The notes beneath the pieces were generated by a model that saw nothing but the letters and a program-made list of their open reading frames with translations, did no database searches and was not told where the DNA came from. A DNA stretch of 64,000 nucleotides from the NCBI RefSeq assembly GCF_009917525.1, contig NZ_QZDU01000005.1, positions 166,157 to 230,156 of the forward strand. Reading direction: 5' to 3'. Position numbers and translations under genes: made by a program. This DNA comes from Acutalibacter sp. 1XD8-36. Lineage in GTDB: Bacteria > Bacillota > Clostridia > Oscillospirales > Acutalibacteraceae. Of this stretch, positions 53,490-61,943 are shown piece after piece; within the stretch, counting starts at the first letter, position 1, and each line of letters begins with the position of its first letter.

Positions 53490-53836
53490 CTCGGCAGCTC
53501 CCATTCCTCCGCAGTCACCTGGGAAAACTGGAACGTGGCAGACTTCGGAGTCTGTATATCGTCCCCATCGCTGGTAACCCGAAAAACTTTGCCATCCCTT
53601 AGCCTCCTGAACACATCGTGATACTCCAGCAGAGCGTTTGGATTACAGGTAACCGTATAAAGACTGGTGACTCCCTGCTTTTCGGCAATGCGGGCCTGCA
53701 TGGATTGGTTGCAGACCACGGCAGCGCTGAACTCTGCACCGTCTGTCCAGTTGGTAGTAAAACCGCTCTCGCCGTCCGGGACGCGCCTTTTTTCAATCAA
53801 CCTGCATGGTTCCATATACTCCTGTAAAAGGCTCAT
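53486..53836 (-). CDS. head-tail adaptor (head closure) protein
   Basis: A 116-aa protein resembling SPP1 gp16/head closure proteins: SLLQEYMEPCRLIEKRRVPD at the start, a beta-barrel middle and YHDVFRRLRDGKVFRVTSDG. It sits between the connector and tail terminator genes. Confidence 0.68.
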   Translation of the reverse strand: MSLLQEYMEPCRLIEKRRVPDGESGFTTNWTDGAEFSAAVVCNQSMQARIAEKQGVTSLYTVTCNPNALLEYHDVFRRLRDGKVFRVTSDGDDIQTPKSATFQFSQVTAEEWELPR

Positions 53837-53837
53837 C

Positions 53838-54263
53838 TCATATCTCCCTCAGCTTTCTATATTGATTCAGCCGACTCCGAAACGCCGCCTGCCAACCGCC
53901 GGAACTGCCGCTGGCGCCATCTGCCTTGGTATAGCTGTAACCGCCAAAACTCTCCGAGGTATATGGGCTTGCCGCCCGCTCTGCATACTTCTTTTGCCAT
54001 GCTGCTATCTCCGAAGCCAGCTCCACAATAGCCGTGGGTACAGCCAAAGCCCATACTGAGCCTAAAAAGGTCTCGTCTGCAAGGACCTCCATACCGGGCC
54101 CATACTGGTGCAGTCCGTCGTTAAAAACGCTCCCAAGGATTCTGAAATACTGTCCCTCCTGAAGGAACGGCAGCTGCAGTTCTCCGCCGGAAATAGTGTA
54201 TTCATCGGGATATACCCCAACCTGAAACCAGTTGTGAAGCTCTGTCAATACCTGTTCAAGCAT
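53838..54263 (-). CDS. head-tail connector protein
   Basis: A 141-aa protein (MLEQVLTELHNWFQVGVYPD, then PTAIVELASEIAAWQKKYAE) that matches the position and helical pattern of gp6/gp15-type connectors placed under the portal. The start at 54263 follows AAGGAGAG; the longer frame overlaps the capsid gene. Confidence 0.65.
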   Translation of the reverse strand: MLEQVLTELHNWFQVGVYPDEYTISGGELQLPFLQEGQYFRILGSVFNDGLHQYGPGMEVLADETFLGSVWALAVPTAIVELASEIAAWQKKYAERAASPYTSESFGGYSYTKADGASGSSGGWQAAFRSRLNQYRKLREI

Positions 54264-54273
54264 TTTTCTCTCC

Positions 54274-55269
54274 TTACTTAGATTTTGCGGCTGCCTTTGC
54301 TGGTGCGGGCTCCCCATCTTGTGGTGCGGGCTTGTCACCTTGTGGTGTTGGCTCGGCAGTCTGGGACGCCTCCGTGCCAGAGCCTACTGTCACAATGGCA
54401 ATGCCGTCCAGGTACTCTGCCCACAGCGTCATGCCCATAATGGCGTACATATCTCCAGTAGCGCGGCTGTAGTCTCCCTCAACGTGTACGCCTATCAGGT
54501 TTGTCTCCCCCTCTACGGTGTAGTTAAGGCCCAGCCTTGCAAACTCGCTGTCGCCAGGGTCTACATAGTACAGGTCGATGTTCTCAACCGGCAGCGCAAT
54601 CACTCTGCCGGAGACAATATACTTCTCGGGCAGCAGGAATAAGGTGCGGTAACCCAGGAAATTTTCTATGTAGGTGAGGCCAAAAGCCGTCTGTATTGAG
54701 ATATCCTTATCGCCCAGATAGTTGTAGGCGTCCAGTATATTGGCAAAGCCAACAACCTCCGTAACATCCTTGTCCATACTCGCGAACTTGTCTAGCACCG
54801 CGCCCTTAGCCATGGCAAGGGCCCGCTGCCAGGTACTCTCTGTCCTCTTGAGAGTGCCGGTACTCAGGAATGTATAAAAATCAGCCAGCACCTTGTTTTG
54901 TAAAGCTATCAGGAATGCGTCGTCGGTCTTCTCAACCGCTACATCCGCGCCATATTTAGACACGGACTCAATAGTGACGCTCTTTGCATACTTTGCAACC
55001 TGGATATCCGCATAGCTTACCGGCGATACCTTCATCTTGGTGAAGGGTATCTCGTCGCCTTCCTCCACAGTAATGCCGCCCTGAAGCGTGCCGTCAACCT
55101 CGGCCTTGTAGGATACGAGCTTAGTGCCTGGGGCCTTGCGTATAGGGCGCATAATGCCCATAATGGTGCGCAGCGCATTCCAGTTATCCCCAAAACGAGT
55201 TACAAAATCCGTTTCCCGCGCCGCAACTGTAAACTGCCCCTGTATAGTTACATTTTCTTTTACTGCCAT
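54274..55269 (-). CDS. major capsid protein
   Basis: A 331-aa protein following the scaffold gene. HK97-fold features are plausible: an N-terminal arm (FTVAARETDFVTRFGDNWNA), an E-loop-like segment (GTLQGGITVEEGDEIPFTKM), a spine helix and an A-domain (ANILDAYNYLGDKDISIQTA, RTLFLLPEKYIVSGRVIALP). The last 35 residues are a Pro/Gln/Lys-rich, disordered tail, which may be exposed on the shell. The start at 55269 follows AAAGGATG. Confidence 0.82.
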   Translation of the reverse strand: MAVKENVTIQGQFTVAARETDFVTRFGDNWNALRTIMGIMRPIRKAPGTKLVSYKAEVDGTLQGGITVEEGDEIPFTKMKVSPVSYADIQVAKYAKSVTIESVSKYGADVAVEKTDDAFLIALQNKVLADFYTFLSTGTLKRTESTWQRALAMAKGAVLDKFASMDKDVTEVVGFANILDAYNYLGDKDISIQTAFGLTYIENFLGYRTLFLLPEKYIVSGRVIALPVENIDLYYVDPGDSEFARLGLNYTVEGETNLIGVHVEGDYSRATGDMYAIMGMTLWAEYLDGIAIVTVGSGTEASQTAEPTPQGDKPAPQDGEPAPAKAAAKSK

Positions 55270-55288
55270 AATTTTCATCCTTTCTGTG

Positions 55289-55912
55289 TTAAGTCTGCTC
55301 GCTCATGATTTGCTCCAGCGCCTTTTGTCTTTCGCCGGTGCCCATCACATAGCGCCCCTTGTCGTCCTTTTTGTAGATGTCGTCCCTTGTGAGCTTGCCG
55401 CCGTTATTCGCCGGAGGATGGGCGGTGTTTGCCCCATGGGTCTCGGTCTTGCCCACAAGCCCGGAAAATGTGCCGGAGATAAGCGCGTCCAGTGTTTCTG
55501 TGCTTTTGAGCTTGCCCTTATCATCCAGCTCGGCTCCAGAGATTTCCTCAGAGCTTCCCCGCATGGCAATATCAAGAGCGCTGCCTGTAATGTTCTTACT
55601 CTCAAAATAAGCCCTGACAGCCTGCTCCTTCGCCATCTGTGCCTCCTTTGCGGCAACGCCGCTCTTGTACTCGTCAAACTCCTTTTTGACTTTGTCGTGC
55701 TTGTCCTTCCATCCGTCCTGCTGGGCGGCGGCAAGGTCTGTATGGGCCTGCTCCAGCTGCTTTTGAAGCTCCCCCGCTTTTCCGGCATCGGCCTTATAAG
55801 CCGACACTTGCTCCTTGAGACTGTCTACAGTCTCGGTATGAGCCTCGATTATCTGGTCTATTTTCTCGTCTTCAACGCCCATTGCCTTGAGCATTTTTCT
55901 GCTTAGTGCCAT
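55289..55912 (-). CDS. scaffolding protein (GP20-like)
   Basis: A 207-aa highly charged protein with a long coiled coil (SLKEQVSAYKADAGKAGELQ onward) and a C-terminal basic tail, as in phage minor structural GP20/scaffolds. It guides capsid assembly and is lost afterwards. Located right before the capsid gene. Confidence 0.8.
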   Translation of the reverse strand: MALSRKMLKAMGVEDEKIDQIIEAHTETVDSLKEQVSAYKADAGKAGELQKQLEQAHTDLAAAQQDGWKDKHDKVKKEFDEYKSGVAAKEAQMAKEQAVRAYFESKNITGSALDIAMRGSSEEISGAELDDKGKLKSTETLDALISGTFSGLVGKTETHGANTAHPPANNGGKLTRDDIYKKDDKGRYVMGTGERQKALEQIMSEQT

Positions 55913-56005
55913 AACTATCTCCTTTGCTTCGGGGCTTTGCTTTGCCCGTGATAGATTTATAAATTCTGCTTTTCTCCGCAGTATTTACCTTATAAAATGC
56001 AAAGA

Positions 56006-56040
56006 TGGTCAATCCGAAGGAGTTACCCTCGAATTGACCA
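56006..56040 (-). terminator. hairpin at the end of the low-GC cassette
   Basis: TGGTCAAT (56006-56013) and ATTGACCA (56033-56040) are perfect inverted repeats with extra inner pairing. On the minus strand the hairpin is followed by TCTTTGCATTTTA, a weak T-tract. It may end transcripts of the three small genes to its right. Confidence 0.5.
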
Positions 56041-56086
56041 CGCTCGGTCGTTACACTGACACGTTTGTCAATGCCAAAAATGGATT

Positions 56087-56332
56087 TTATAAAACTCTAA
56101 CTTCTTCTCTTCTGGATGTTCCGGCACCAAAAACAAGTATTTTGCCGTGGAGTTTGTTTAAATAATCCTCGCAAGCCTCATAAAATGTTTTTCCGACACC
56201 ATAGCAGCTTACAAGAAACATTCCTTCTTTAACTTCACTACCCCTATACTCAACAAGGATTTTGCCCGATTCAATCTTGCACACCTCAATATCTTTTCCT
56301 TTAAGAGAAAGAAGTGTTTCTAAAGCATTCAT
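56087..56332 (-). CDS. hypothetical phage protein (low-GC cassette)
   Basis: An 81-aa protein (MNALETLLSLKGKDIEVCKI, then CYGVGKTFYEACEDYLNKLH) of unknown function, with beta-strand then helix pattern. Ribosome binding site GAGAGGTG. The start overlaps the upstream stop (ATGA). Confidence 0.6.
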   Translation of the reverse strand: MNALETLLSLKGKDIEVCKIESGKILVEYRGSEVKEGMFLVSCYGVGKTFYEACEDYLNKLHGKILVFGAGTSRREEVRVL

Positions 56333-56493
56333 TTTTTCACCTCCTCTCTCCTCACTCGTATTATCTTCACGCCATTTTTTACTGGTATAAGTTCAACGCG
56401 GTCTCCTTTTGATAAAATGGCTTCAGCGGTCTTTACATCGTTATCTGTCAACACGTATTTCTGCATCGGTGCACTTTTCCCTTTTTCATTCAT
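56329..56493 (-). CDS. 54-aa hypothetical phage protein
   Basis: A small gene coupled by 4-nt overlap to the next gene. The protein begins MNEKGKSAPMQKYVLTDNDV, has a helix (KTAEAILSKG) and ends in a basic strand-rich segment (VKNGVKIIRVRREEVKK). It looks like a small regulator or nucleic-acid-binding protein, but no family is known to me. The ribosome binding site is weak. Confidence 0.55.
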   Translation of the reverse strand: MNEKGKSAPMQKYVLTDNDVKTAEAILSKGDRVELIPVKNGVKIIRVRREEVKK

Positions 56494-56500
56494 AGATACT

Positions 56501-56731
56501 CTATATCAAGTTAAACACCCACTCTATCCCATAGCACATCGGCCAGAGAAAGAACCCGCATAACCCAGCAATGAACAATAACCCGAGTATAGTACATGTA
56601 AAAACGCATAACAAGAAATGCTCATCCAAATCTTGAAGTGTCAGTTGCCTCAATATTTTCACTCCAACTCTACCCGAAAATGTCATGGCAAGTAAAGATG
56701 CCGTCATCGTTATTACTACGATTTTTACCAT
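56501..56731 (-). CDS. small membrane protein (low-GC cassette)
   Basis: A 76-aa protein with two hydrophobic spans (IVVITMTASLLAMTF and CVFTCTILGLLFIAGLCGFF). First gene of the AT-rich three-gene block between head genes. Such inserted membrane proteins often alter the host surface or block other phages; that is only a possibility here. Confidence 0.55.
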   Translation of the reverse strand: MVKIVVITMTASLLAMTFSGRVGVKILRQLTLQDLDEHFLLCVFTCTILGLLFIAGLCGFFLWPMCYGIEWVFNLI

Positions 56732-56744
56732 TTTAGAGAATTCC

Positions 56745-57140
56745 TTACCCTTTCATTTCGCCCTCAATTATGCTCCTATATGTCCCCACATGGTCCGCAA
56801 CCGCAGGCTTTAAATATGGCCGGGCCCTCTGACCGTTGGTGATATGCCAGTTGCCGTTTGCGTCCTGGTATGTCCAGGGCTCCTTGCGGCCTCCGGGATA
56901 ATATTTGCCGGTGCCAAGCTCCACATAAGCCGCGTATTCAGCTACACTGCCGATATAGGCCGCAAGCTCTTCCTTTTTCACCTGGTGGGTTATGCTGTTG
57001 CGAAGGTTGCCGGTATCTACCGGGCACAAAGCCTTTGCAAAGCCCTCGCCTGTAAGCCCACATTTTTCCAGCGCCCGGATAGCTGCCGCCTGCATAGCTT
57101 TTATAAATTCTGGGCTGTTGTCAGTAAACTCAACTTTCAT
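56745..57140 (-). CDS. HK97 gp10-like minor structural protein
   Basis: A 131-aa protein of the HK97-gp10-like family: AIRALEKCGLTGEGFAKALC, PVDTGNLRNSITHQ and VAEYAAYVELGTGKYYPGGR are its signatures. Usually found with the tail completion genes; here it lies between the MuF protein and the scaffold, separated from the tail genes. Confidence 0.8.
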   Translation of the reverse strand: MKVEFTDNSPEFIKAMQAAAIRALEKCGLTGEGFAKALCPVDTGNLRNSITHQVKKEELAAYIGSVAEYAAYVELGTGKYYPGGRKEPWTYQDANGNWHITNGQRARPYLKPAVADHVGTYRSIIEGEMKG

Positions 57141-57141
57141 A

Positions 57142-58116
57142 TTACGCCGCCTTCCATTCTTCCCATTGCCGATATGTCATATTGGGTATTATTTTTTCCC
57201 TTGCACGCCGCACAAGAGCAAGAGGAACACTTACCACAACCGCTATCATAGTGCACCTGCAGTTATATATCTCATGCCCCGGACCGTTGGGGTCTCCCGG
57301 GTACATAAGCTCGTATCCGCCCACATTAAATGGCTTGTCTTCATCCACCGTCTGTCCATCCGCGTCAGCATGGTTGTGTCTGGTGCGGTTGTCTAGGGTC
57401 GACATCCACTGTTTTTGGAGCTTAATACCCATTTCCACTGCAGTCCTATAGCTCTCCTGCCGTCCCGCATTCTGTGCCCCGGTAACCGCCGTCCGAGCCG
57501 CCCGGATAGCGCTGTTCCGATTCCTAATGGGTATATTCTTCTGCAGCCGGTCGGCAAGCTGCTTTATGCTCTCCCCTTGCAGAATACCGCTTGTAATCTG
57601 CTCGGATATTTTGCGCTTGCCCCAGGCAAGGTCTATGCCGCGCTTTACGGCCTGCTTTGGCGGGTAATAGGGCATAAGGTCGGGCTGTTCCACTATCAGG
57701 CGCTTTACCGTCTGTTCGTCCCAAAGGTCAAAGCCCACGTCTGCCCCCACCTGCTGCTCAATGGTATAGGCGGCATAGTTGCGGTTAATGGTGTAAATTC
57801 CCGGCGTCCTGTCGTTTATGTACGCTGCAGCAACCTCGTTAGCCTTAGTCATCCGCTCGGCTATTCGGTCCCGAAGGTCCTCAAACCTCTCCCCTCTCCC
57901 CAGCTGGGCCAGCCTCCAAAACTTATACTCCTGCTCGCTCAGTATGCCGTCCCTGACCCGCTGGAGCTGCTTTTTGTCCCGCTCCTCAAGCCTTGCAAAG
58001 TATTCGTCAATCTTCTCCTGGAGCTCTCTTGCAGCCTTCCTGTATTCTGTGGCTATGCGCTGGGAGAGAGCAGCAAGCTCCTTATCTGTTAGCCGGTGTG
58101 CGTAATCCGGCTTCAT
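57142..58116 (-). CDS. phage minor head protein (MuF/SPP1 gp7-like)
   Basis: A 324-aa protein with helical N-terminal half and the MuF domain: AARTAVTGAQNAGRQESYRT, STLDNRTRHNHADADGQTVD and GHEIYNCRCTMIAV with the conserved His and Cys. It is packaged with the portal and needed for proper DNA injection in SPP1. It overlaps the portal stop by 4 nt and is followed directly by the gp10-like gene. Confidence 0.87.
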   Translation of the reverse strand: MKPDYAHRLTDKELAALSQRIATEYRKAARELQEKIDEYFARLEERDKKQLQRVRDGILSEQEYKFWRLAQLGRGERFEDLRDRIAERMTKANEVAAAYINDRTPGIYTINRNYAAYTIEQQVGADVGFDLWDEQTVKRLIVEQPDLMPYYPPKQAVKRGIDLAWGKRKISEQITSGILQGESIKQLADRLQKNIPIRNRNSAIRAARTAVTGAQNAGRQESYRTAVEMGIKLQKQWMSTLDNRTRHNHADADGQTVDEDKPFNVGGYELMYPGDPNGPGHEIYNCRCTMIAVVVSVPLALVRRAREKIIPNMTYRQWEEWKAA

Positions 58117-59687
58117 TCTTCACCCCTTATAATCGCCAGCGCTTCCTCCCGAGTCACCCCGATGGAAGTTGTCAGAATCCGTACAGCCTGTCCCTCAGAA
58201 ATATCTCCGCTCTTAAGGCCCTTTATCACTGTAATGAGGCTGGAGGTCTGAGAGCCGTTCAGCGTCTTGCCGACCTCTTCCTCCGCTGCCAGCAAAGCGT
58301 CCTCCACGTTCGGGACCTCTTCCTGCGTGGCATCCTGGTTATTGTTTCCATTCTCGTCCTCCTCTCCGTTAAACCTATCTATCTCCTCTGCGTCCAGTTC
58401 CTTTAGAATCTGCTCGGCCTGGTCCGTGTCCCCCAGGATAGTCAGCAGTTTCCGGGTTATATACTCCTTGGTAACATATCCTGCCATCATGAGGACAGTT
58501 TGCACTTCTTCCTGTTTATTCACTATTTGATTTCGTGTATATACCGGCTCGTCGTCAATCCCTGCAAGCTCAAGTATGCCGTTGATAAAGGCTGTAACCT
58601 GCCGCTCAAGCTTATCGCACTTTAAATCAAGGGGCACATAGCTAGCTTTTATGGCCGTAGCCGTCTGGTTGCCTGCAGAAACCGCCGAACTGTCGAAGGC
58701 CTGGAAATCCTCATAAAGCTTGCGGTTCAGCATGTCTATTGTGGCGCTGGTGCCCTCAAATGGGGCTTCTATACTATGGGGCTCCGCTGAGGCTCCTTCC
58801 TCACCGTCAGCCCGGGCCACATGGAGGGTCTTTACATGCTCAATAAACTTCACCTCGTCCATATCGTCCATCCCGCCGCAGTTTGTGAGCACCCAGTAAA
58901 TTAGATTGCCCTCGTCCACATTGTTCACCATATTGGAGCAGCAGAGGTCCAGGGCATCTACAGTATTCCTTCTGCCCCTAAGTTCCGACATAGCGCGGCG
59001 GTTGTTCCTCAGGGGTACAATCGGGAAGTCCGGATAGTTTTCCCCGGTATAGATAGCCATTTTGCCAATCTCTGATTTATTAGTGTGAACGATATACGGT
59101 CTCTTTTCATTGAGTACAGCCATATCCTCAGCGGGCCGCTTTATGTACTCTGTGTAGCCGTCAAGTTCATAAAGGGTACAGCGCATAGGCTTGGTATCAT
59201 CTATCTGCCAGAAGCGCACCCCAGCTGACAATGCACCGTTCTCCTCATCCTCCAATGGCACAAATTCCGTGAGCTCAAACACGTCAATATGGTCCAGATT
59301 CCAAAAGCCGAAGGCCTCTCCACCCACAAGGGCGTACTCCGCCGCAAGGCTGATTTGATTGTCAAAGGTAGCTGTCTTTTTCCCAAGCTTCTTCTTTGTG
59401 GCGCTTTTCCCGAAGCTTACGCCGTTGCCAAGGAGATAGTTTACCTCCTGGTCCACCACAAACTGAAAAAACTGACTCTTAATCTTGTGATTTGCCGTAA
59501 ACATATCTCTATGGGCCCGGCCCTGAAGGTCGTATATTATCTTCTCATACCGTGAAATGGTGGGATTCTCGCCCTCATAGTACAGTTGAGCGTCCCTTGC
59601 TAAAAGGTACTTCTTGGAGCTTTTATGCTGTCTTATGGCCTGCAGTATAAAGTCCATTCTTTCCTTTTCATCTTGTCCGCAGGCCAA
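58113..59687 (-). CDS. portal protein (SPP1 gp6-like)
   Basis: A protein of about 524 aa with the SPP1 gp6 pattern: YYEGENPTISRYEKIIYDLQ, HKIKSQFFQFVVDQEVNYLL, VVPLRNNRRAMSELRGRRNT-type middle and a Glu/Asn-rich C-terminus. It forms the DNA entry ring. Start choice is uncertain: the TTG at 59687 is given, ATG at 59657 is possible, and the best Shine-Dalgarno (GGAGGTGA) lies just before an ATA at 59708 whose codons read on as KTYQDLLACG, a natural N-terminus for this family. Confidence 0.88.
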   Translation of the reverse strand: MACGQDEKERMDFILQAIRQHKSSKKYLLARDAQLYYEGENPTISRYEKIIYDLQGRAHRDMFTANHKIKSQFFQFVVDQEVNYLLGNGVSFGKSATKKKLGKKTATFDNQISLAAEYALVGGEAFGFWNLDHIDVFELTEFVPLEDEENGALSAGVRFWQIDDTKPMRCTLYELDGYTEYIKRPAEDMAVLNEKRPYIVHTNKSEIGKMAIYTGENYPDFPIVPLRNNRRAMSELRGRRNTVDALDLCCSNMVNNVDEGNLIYWVLTNCGGMDDMDEVKFIEHVKTLHVARADGEEGASAEPHSIEAPFEGTSATIDMLNRKLYEDFQAFDSSAVSAGNQTATAIKASYVPLDLKCDKLERQVTAFINGILELAGIDDEPVYTRNQIVNKQEEVQTVLMMAGYVTKEYITRKLLTILGDTDQAEQILKELDAEEIDRFNGEEDENGNNNQDATQEEVPNVEDALLAAEEEVGKTLNGSQTSSLITVIKGLKSGDISEGQAVRILTTSIGVTREEALAIIRGEE

Positions 59688-59722
59688 TAAATCCTGATAG
59701 GTCTTTATAGCAGGTCACCTCC

Positions 59723-61090
59723 TTATTTTAGAAAAAGCGGCTGGTATGTCCTTCGGTCCCCTTCTACAAGCTGGCTTATCCATGGCTCAAGGCAGTATTC
59801 AAAAGCATCCAAGCTGTCTATATCACTTGTGCCATTGTCCAAACGCACATCTTTCACGCTTTTAGGGTCATATACGGCTTTCTGAAATGCGTCTATCATG
59901 TGCTCACACTTACGGGCCACCACCAGCCTTTTCTCTGCCATAAGCAGGTTCGTTAGCTTTATGCGGTCGTTTATTGCCAGCTTTTTGGCGTTCATCACTC
60001 TGGTCTGAAGTTTATTTCGAGTTGCGGTGTTGGCAAGCCCCCGGATAAGCACCGATTCTTCATTATCGGCCCGGGTCTGAGAAGCTCCGTAGGTTTCCTG
60101 CACTCTCTGTACAAACCGAGAAAACTGCCGGTTTAACTTGTCCGGGTCTAGCTCCATGCTGTCTATATGTTCTTCATCCAGGACCGCCACAATCCAGTCC
60201 CTGGTGATGCCGACAGCTTTAAAGGCAGTGTATGACGAAGTGCCACCAAAGTCCACCCCAAGCATTATCTTATAAAAGAGCTTATGGTTTTCCTTGGCCC
60301 ATCGTATCGGGTCATCTATCAGGAAATCCTCTGTATGCTCAGCAAAGTCCGGATATACCAGACCCTCTGCAACACAGCGCTCCCCCAGAATGTCCCGCTT
60401 GTACCATATACTGCTGGGGTTGTATTGGGCCTTTATCTCTTCTCTGCGGTCTTCGGAAATCGACAGGTTGTCATCAATGGTAAAGTGCTCATAGAGATAT
60501 CCGTCAAGGCCGGTCTCTCTATAGTGGTCGATATAGTCCTGGTATATTCGATGGTGCGGGTTGCATGGGTTCAAATCCCATAGCACCAGCGGGTCTAGCG
60601 CAGCGGCCTGACGGCCAAAGGCAACCTTTATGAAGCTCTCCCGGCTGTCATCACTGTCAAAGTGCTCGTTAATTTCCGTAGCAAGCCACAGTCCATAAGA
60701 GTTGCCCAGTATGCGCTTGTAGCTGTCAGCCTTTCCGCCTCCGGCAAAGACCACCACCTTCTCACCTGTCTGGGTATAAAGGAACAGCGCCTCATTGTCC
60801 CGATACTTGCCCCACTTGCACCTGCCCCGGAACAGAGCCTCCAGGCCAAAGCCGTTGCAGACACCGACATTTAGCTTAGCATTGCCGATTGTGGAGCCGC
60901 TGGCAAGATGTATCTTATCCTGGCACCGTTCAAGGTGGGCGGCGGCAATAATGCAGTGGTCTATGGTCTTGCCGGAGCGTATCGCGCCCTCTGCCACGCA
61001 GATACGGCTTTCCAGGGCTCTGCAGATGTACCGCCTATGCTTGGCTGAGAAATCAGCCCAAGGAATTTTTTGAGTTTTGCACAGTGCCAT
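59723..61090 (-). CDS. terL: terminase large subunit (PBSX type)
   Basis: A 455-aa packaging motor and nuclease. Walker A-like EGAIRSGKT (K41), Walker B region YGLWLATEIN, motif III near LWDLNPCNPHH, and the RNase H-like nuclease start with MLGVDFGG and later acidic residues (RADNEESVLI, GTSDIDSLDAFEY). PBSX-family TerL of SPP1-like phages usually makes headful cuts. terS lies 3 nt upstream. Confidence 0.93.
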   Translation of the reverse strand: MALCKTQKIPWADFSAKHRRYICRALESRICVAEGAIRSGKTIDHCIIAAAHLERCQDKIHLASGSTIGNAKLNVGVCNGFGLEALFRGRCKWGKYRDNEALFLYTQTGEKVVVFAGGGKADSYKRILGNSYGLWLATEINEHFDSDDSRESFIKVAFGRQAAALDPLVLWDLNPCNPHHRIYQDYIDHYRETGLDGYLYEHFTIDDNLSISEDRREEIKAQYNPSSIWYKRDILGERCVAEGLVYPDFAEHTEDFLIDDPIRWAKENHKLFYKIMLGVDFGGTSSYTAFKAVGITRDWIVAVLDEEHIDSMELDPDKLNRQFSRFVQRVQETYGASQTRADNEESVLIRGLANTATRNKLQTRVMNAKKLAINDRIKLTNLLMAEKRLVVARKCEHMIDAFQKAVYDPKSVKDVRLDNGTSDIDSLDAFEYCLEPWISQLVEGDRRTYQPLFLK

Positions 61091-61093
61091 TTC

Positions 61094-61501
61094 TCACTCC
61101 TTCAGCTTTTCCGCCAGCAGGGTCAAATCCTCCACCTCTGTCAGCTGCTTGTCCTGCCGCTCAAACGTCTCAGTCCACTTGTCTATGAGTGTACCGAGTG
61201 CTGTGGTAATCTGTGCTGGAGATGCCTCTTTCAGCTTTTCTTCATCGTTGAGCACATCCAGCCCCTTGCCCAATATCTCGCACACGACATTGCGCTTGCT
61301 TTCCATGTAGGCGAGAATATCTTCAGTATTCTGCTCTTTTTTCTGTTCACACTTTTTCACAAAGTCCGAACTTTTGAGCACGACATTCTTCACGGTAGTA
61401 GCTGAAACACCGTGGATTTTTGAAACAGCGTTATAGCTGCCAAGCTGCACGTAATCAGCAATTATTTTCTTTTTCTGCTTATCCGTCAGCCTTGCAGCCA
61501 T
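61094..61501 (-). CDS. terS: terminase small subunit
   Basis: A 135-aa protein with an N-terminal HTH (LTDKQKKKIIADYVQLGSYNAVSKIHGVSATTVKNVV), a central helical oligomerisation part and a coiled C-terminal tail, the normal TerS layout. It binds the packaging site and feeds DNA to TerL. The ribosome binding site AGAGGTGG lies upstream, after a strong terminator. Confidence 0.85.
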   Translation of the reverse strand: MAARLTDKQKKKIIADYVQLGSYNAVSKIHGVSATTVKNVVLKSSDFVKKCEQKKEQNTEDILAYMESKRNVVCEILGKGLDVLNDEEKLKEASPAQITTALGTLIDKWTETFERQDKQLTEVEDLTLLAEKLKE

Positions 61502-61536
61502 CTATCGCCACCTCTCATACACTTAATTGGAGCCAA

Positions 61537-61571
61537 TAAAAAACGCCCCCACCAGCAAAGCCAGTGGGGGC
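61537..61571 (-). terminator. intrinsic terminator upstream of terS
   Basis: On the minus strand GCCCCCAC and GTGGGGGC form a perfect 8-bp stem (plus inner TGGC/GCTGG contacts) followed by GTTTTTT. It separates early/middle genes from the late operon, so late expression would require antitermination or a promoter inside the 36 nt before terS, which I do not see. Confidence 0.88.
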
Positions 61572-61658
61572 ATAATGGAGGAAAAACCTTATACTCCAAA
61601 GCTGTTTTTCTGGCCTTAAGGCCAGTATAGCAGGACAAAACGGACAAAGCGGACGTTT

Positions 61659-61934
61659 TCAAAATTTTTTGAAAATTCTTTCATATTCTTTTCTTACAGC
61701 GTCTGCTGACTTTTGACTTTCAATTTCCCGCCGAATTATATCCCATCGCGTGCCATGCTTCATGACCGCCAGCACAAGCCTCCTCTTTACCCACGGCAAG
61801 CTTTCTGCGAAGGCTTCAATCTGCGTTTTCTGCTGCTGAAGCTTCTCCCGCCGCTTTGGGAAACTATTTTTTTGTTCCAAGTCCTTCAGCTCCCCACAGA
61901 TACAGGGGTATTTTTCCAGCAGGTCTTTAGTCAT
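61659..61934 (-). CDS. hypothetical protein, possible late transcription regulator
   Basis: A 91-aa basic helical protein (KRREKLQQQKTQIEAFAESL, WVKRRLVLAVMKHGTRWDII). Its size, charge and place directly before the terminase operon recall ArpU/RinA-type late activators of Firmicutes phages, but sequence similarity was not tested. Confidence 0.45.
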   Translation of the reverse strand: MTKDLLEKYPCICGELKDLEQKNSFPKRREKLQQQKTQIEAFAESLPWVKRRLVLAVMKHGTRWDIIRREIESQKSADAVRKEYERIFKKF

Positions 61935-61943
61935 ACACTCACT

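Noticed and set aside
61610..61625. Palindrome CTGGCCTTAAGGCCAG as an intrinsic terminator
   Set aside because: No T-run follows the stem on the transcribed minus strand (AAAAAC follows), so it is more likely a protein-binding site.
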